DNA of 31,910 nucleotides from a virus. A program made the translations under genes and the position numbers. Below, in pieces: positions 28,983-31,910 of this stretch (its first letter is position 1; every line of letters begins with the position of its first letter). The DNA lies in the IMG/VR virus record IMGVR_UViG_3300032323_001221, positions 1 through 31,910 of that record; one strand, written 5' to 3'. Below the pieces are notes generated by a model. It worked only from the letters and a program-made list of their open reading frames with translations, made no database searches and was not told where the DNA came from.

Positions 28983-31893
28983 TTACGCGAACTTCTGAAT
29001 AATCAGATTGTTTTTTGTTTATATCCGTAACCTTTACGACGGGAGAAATACCCGAAATAGCCGAAATAAGGCGTTCAGTTGAATCATTAACCGCCGTTGG
29101 TACATTTGCCCCGCCGAAATTAATAACGCCCGTTGCGAATCTGTTTCGAGTGTTTAGGAATTCCAATAAGCCGGGGTAATTAGTTTGTGCAAAATTAGTT
29201 CCGTTTGCAGTTATAACCGATTCGCCCCTTGAAAGCCGCGCGGGGATCGAATCACTTGTTTCGGTTCCCGGTCCATTTAATCCAATAACCCCACCCGCAA
29301 AGCCCGGGGGCGCTGGCGGTTTTTGAGATTGTATCGCAGCAATTTGAGCCGCCGTCGTAATCCCAACACCTATTGCAGCAATAGCCCCGCCTATTGGACC
29401 AAGCTGCGAAAAACTTTGAATAATTGCCTGAGCCGCCCCGATTAACGCCTGAACGATTGAAAACGCTTTTTGTGTTTCGAATTCTTTCTTTGCAATTTCA
29501 TATTTTCTTTGCGCGGCGTCCTTTTCAATTTTTTCAATCTTTTGCGCTTTTTGTTCTTCGCTTAAAGTTGAATTATTAATGGCTTGTATTTCAGCTTGGG
29601 CGTTTTTATCAATTTCATTTTTTTGTGCTTCAAACCTTAAAGAAATAATTTCCTGTACTTTATTAACGCCCGCGCTAATAGTTTCGACCGCTTCGGCGGC
29701 TTTTGCAACGTCCTCGTCGGATAACCCTAAACTTTGCCCGAATGTAGGTTGGTCGGGTTTAACTTCGCCTAAACCTTTTCGAGCCGCCGCCAAAGCGTTT
29801 TTAATTGTTTCGATTCCTTGTAATTCGGCTTTTGTTATTACCCCGTCCGAACCCGCGAACTGTTCTGTTAATGCTAATTGCGCTTCTAAACTTTTTATTT
29901 GAATATCCAGCTTTGCCGCTTGCTTTTCGGCTTCGGTTTTTGTGCTTAAATCCACGGCGTCCTGATCTAATTTCAATTGAGCGTTTAAAGCTGCGATTTG
30001 ATTGTTGAAATCTTCAGTTGCATAAGTATCTTTTATTTTTTGTATTTCCGCTTGTTTGATTTTTTCTATTTCGGCTTCGGTTGCACCTTGTTTTTTTAAC
30101 GCCGCTTCCCGCGCAACAAATGAATTTTCGAAAACCGCTAAACGATTCGTTAAACTATCCTGTTCAATTGCCAATAATTGCGCTTGTACGCTTAATTCAT
30201 TATCGATTCGAGATTGTGTTTTTTCATCTTCGGCTTTTTTCAAATCTGCATCAAATTTTGTAAGGGCTTTTTGTTTATCCGATTCAATTTTAGCTCTAAT
30301 CTGAATTTCTTTTTCTCCATTACCTTTTAAAATTGCGGCTTTATCGTCGAATGTTTTAGCTAATTTTTCGCGTTCGTTTAAATTAAATTCATTATCTAAA
30401 TTCGCTAAATCTTCATTGTACTTTTTTCGGGCGGCGGCGGCTTTTTCGCCCGCTGCTTTGTTGGCTTCGGCTATTTTATTATTTTTTTCCGTTTCGGCTG
30501 CTATTTCTTTTGCAGCGGTTTCTGTTTTTGAATCTAAAACTTTTCCAGCTAAAGCCGTTATTTCATTTGCTAAAGCTATTTGATCCTTTGCGCTGGCTTT
30601 TGCCGTCTTTGCCAATTCTAATTGTGCGCGTAACTGTTGAATTAACTTATTTGTCGAATCCTCGAAACTTTTTGCCTTTTGTTTTTCGATTTCAACCGTA
30701 CTTTTTCCAGCCGCCGCCACTAACTTTATTTCCCGATCGTAAGTTGCACCCACAATAGACGAATAACGTTCGTAAGCGTCCCGCGCAAAATTGATTGAAT
30801 CTGCTTGTTTTTTATACTGTTCGGCGGCTGCATTTGCGGCGCGTGTTTGTTCGCTTGTTAAACCTAAAAAATCCGTTACCGCGTTTTTAATATCGTCAAA
30901 ATAAATAATTAATGCAGCTATTCCCCCAATTAATAAAGCTATTCCACCCGTTGCGATTGCGTACGCTTTCGCCGAAGTAACCCCGAAAAATTCCGTAATC
31001 CCTGTTAATACAGTTGTACCAAAAGCCAAAACCGCATTCCCCGCTATTAACGCTTTTTGTTTTACAAGTGTAAAAGTATCAGCAATCGCGCCCTTTTCTT
31101 TTACAATGTTTGCGATTTGTTGACCGATTGCAAGCGCTTTCGTGCTTTGCGCTAATGCTTCGGTTACGTTTTTATTTTCGCTGAATGCAAGCGTTACTAA
31201 TTGCGAAGCCGAAGCCGCCGCGCCCGCCGTTGCTATTGTATCTTCAAAAGTTCTTTTTGCGGGGTTCTTAGGTTCCTTGTTTCCGAATTCGTCTAACTTT
31301 CCTTCGAGCTGCCCGATTGCTAAACCTAAATTTTCGGCTTCGGTTTTGGCTTCGCTAAATTGAACTGAATTAACATCGGTTGTTTGAATTACTTTTTGCA
31401 AGTCGCCTAATTTAGCGCGCATCCCCTCTAAAGTATTCCCGTAATTCCCGACGTTTTGCGTTCCTACGCTTATTCCTGAATTAAATAATAAAATACCTTG
31501 CTTTGCATCGTCTACCTGTTTCTTTGCGTTAAAATACGCTTGGGTAAATTTTGTGGTTCCGTCTGCATTTTGTTCAAGCGTTCCCGTTAAATTTTTTAAT
31601 TCAATTTCCGCTAATTGAAAGTTTCTTAAAAGTTCTTCATAACTTCCAGCATTCGCGTTTACCGCTTGGGCTTGTATTAATAATTGCCTTTCGTTATTTG
31701 AAATTTCTTTCGTTAATAATTTAATTTCCGTTGCGGTTTTAACATAGGCGTCTGTTACTTCACCCTCGCTTTTTAATAATTCAGCATTTGCCGTTTTTAA
31801 GCTCGCAACCTGATTTTTTAATTCAGCCGTTTTTTTAATTACGTCCTCAGATTTAAATTGAATATCTAATATTAAAGTTTGCGTTTCAGCCAT
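28969..31893 (-). CDS. Tail tape measure protein
   Basis: This encodes 974 residues, starting at the ATG at 31893 (MAETQTLILDIQFKSED). Long coiled-coil stretches rich in Ala, Lys, Gln and Glu cover about 1-200 and 350-800. Hydrophobic segments lie near 310-335 (AYAIATGGIALLIGGIAALI) and near 845-880 (QLGPIGGAIAAIGVGITTAA). The C-terminus has the usual tape-measure ending: PPGFAGGVIGLNGPG then DSIPARLSRGESVI. At about 1.5 angstroms per residue this predicts a tail near 145 nm. The gene continues across the window junction, and its first 106 bases are duplicated at 1-106. Confidence 0.93.
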   Translation of the reverse strand: MAETQTLILDIQFKSEDVIKKTAELKNQVASLKTANAELLKSEGEVTDAYVKTATEIKLLTKEISNNERQLLIQAQAVNANAGSYEELLRNFQLAEIELKNLTGTLEQNADGTTKFTQAYFNAKKQVDDAKQGILLFNSGISVGTQNVGNYGNTLEGMRAKLGDLQKVIQTTDVNSVQFSEAKTEAENLGLAIGQLEGKLDEFGNKEPKNPAKRTFEDTIATAGAAASASQLVTLAFSENKNVTEALAQSTKALAIGQQIANIVKEKGAIADTFTLVKQKALIAGNAVLAFGTTVLTGITEFFGVTSAKAYAIATGGIALLIGGIAALIIYFDDIKNAVTDFLGLTSEQTRAANAAAEQYKKQADSINFARDAYERYSSIVGATYDREIKLVAAAGKSTVEIEKQKAKSFEDSTNKLIQQLRAQLELAKTAKASAKDQIALANEITALAGKVLDSKTETAAKEIAAETEKNNKIAEANKAAGEKAAAARKKYNEDLANLDNEFNLNEREKLAKTFDDKAAILKGNGEKEIQIRAKIESDKQKALTKFDADLKKAEDEKTQSRIDNELSVQAQLLAIEQDSLTNRLAVFENSFVAREAALKKQGATEAEIEKIKQAEIQKIKDTYATEDFNNQIAALNAQLKLDQDAVDLSTKTEAEKQAAKLDIQIKSLEAQLALTEQFAGSDGVITKAELQGIETIKNALAAARKGLGEVKPDQPTFGQSLGLSDEDVAKAAEAVETISAGVNKVQEIISLRFEAQKNEIDKNAQAEIQAINNSTLSEEQKAQKIEKIEKDAAQRKYEIAKKEFETQKAFSIVQALIGAAQAIIQSFSQLGPIGGAIAAIGVGITTAAQIAAIQSQKPPAPPGFAGGVIGLNGPGTETSDSIPARLSRGESVITANGTNFAQTNYPGLLEFLNTRNRFATGVINFGGANVPTAVNDSTERLISAISGISPVVKVTDINKKQSDYSEVRVNGTI

Positions 31894-31910
31894 TGTAAAA
31901 AGTTTTTAAA
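31788..31910. repeat. Right copy of 123-bp exact terminal repeat
   Basis: This is identical to bases 1-123. It contains the start of the tape-measure gene (ATG at 31893-31891) and 17 bases of its leader. Removing one copy gives a circle of 31,787 bp. Confidence 0.95.

Noticed and set aside
29579-29902. Plus-strand open frame of 107 codons inside the tape-measure gene (and others opposite structural genes)
   Set aside because: It lies wholly opposite a well-supported gene with a coiled-coil protein; its composition is that of an antisense shadow, and no promoter or leader is present. All plus-strand frames in the window fail in the same way.
1-31910. tRNA genes, insertion sequences, integrase and attachment sites
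   Set aside because: I looked for cloverleaf-like segments, transposase or recombinase motifs and paired att-like repeats and found none that I could support.

Overview
The window reads as a complete, circular genome of a tailed (siphovirus-type) phage of a Bacteroidota host, most likely a flavobacterium. The first 123 bases and the last 123 bases are identical, so the real molecule is probably a 31,787-bp circle cut inside the tape-measure gene. The host assignment rests on several signs: the DNA is very AT-rich, putative promoters carry the Bacteroidota -7 element TAnnTTTG, start codons lack Shine-Dalgarno sequences, and the proteins include families typical of the phylum (a DUF3127 OB-fold protein, a DUF6712-like connector, and a secreted protein resembling type IX secretion cargo). 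No integrase, tRNA, partition or DNA-methylase gene was recognised.

Every gene I accept lies on the minus strand, so transcription runs from high to low coordinates around the circle. Starting upstream of the early genes: (1) 17.4-15.2 kb is an early operon with a short HTH regulator, a DUF3127 protein and small proteins, closed by a terminator. (2) 15.1-7.5 kb is the recombination and replication module: RecT annealase, YqaJ-like exonuclease, a small PD-(D/E)XK nuclease, a winged-helix initiator that carries iteron-like repeats, DnaB helicase, and a PP-loop (PAPS-reductase-like) enzyme. (3) 7.4-5.9 kb encodes the terminase. (4) 5.8-0.1 kb and then 31.9-29.0 kb (across the circle junction) encode tail proteins: a chaperone with a -1 frameshift site, a terminator-like protein fused to an IPT domain, a gp10-like protein, two large structural proteins and the tape measure. 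(5) 28.7-23.4 kb encodes the head: ClpP-like protease with scaffold, major capsid protein, a tube-like protein, portal and connector. (6) 23.4-17.4 kb encodes a beta-propeller fibre, GH24 lysozyme, a secreted host-like protein, a holin-like protein, a PAS-HisKA protein without an ATPase domain, and a possible spanin-like membrane protein.

The most unusual content is regulatory. A promoter - pseudoknot-capable RNA - terminator cassette of about 105 nt lies at 11.67-11.79 kb. A second hairpin-plus-terminator element at about 7.5 kb exposes a GGGG loop complementary to an AACCCC motif that precedes seven early start codons. Two early promoters carry the same 17-bp operator (GATAGA-N5-TCTATC) overlapping the -7 box, and the first-gene regions of both operons share further architecture. 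The head and tail modules are in an unusual order, with the tail genes next to the terminase and the portal after the capsid gene. All functional calls come from reading motifs by eye; no database search was run.
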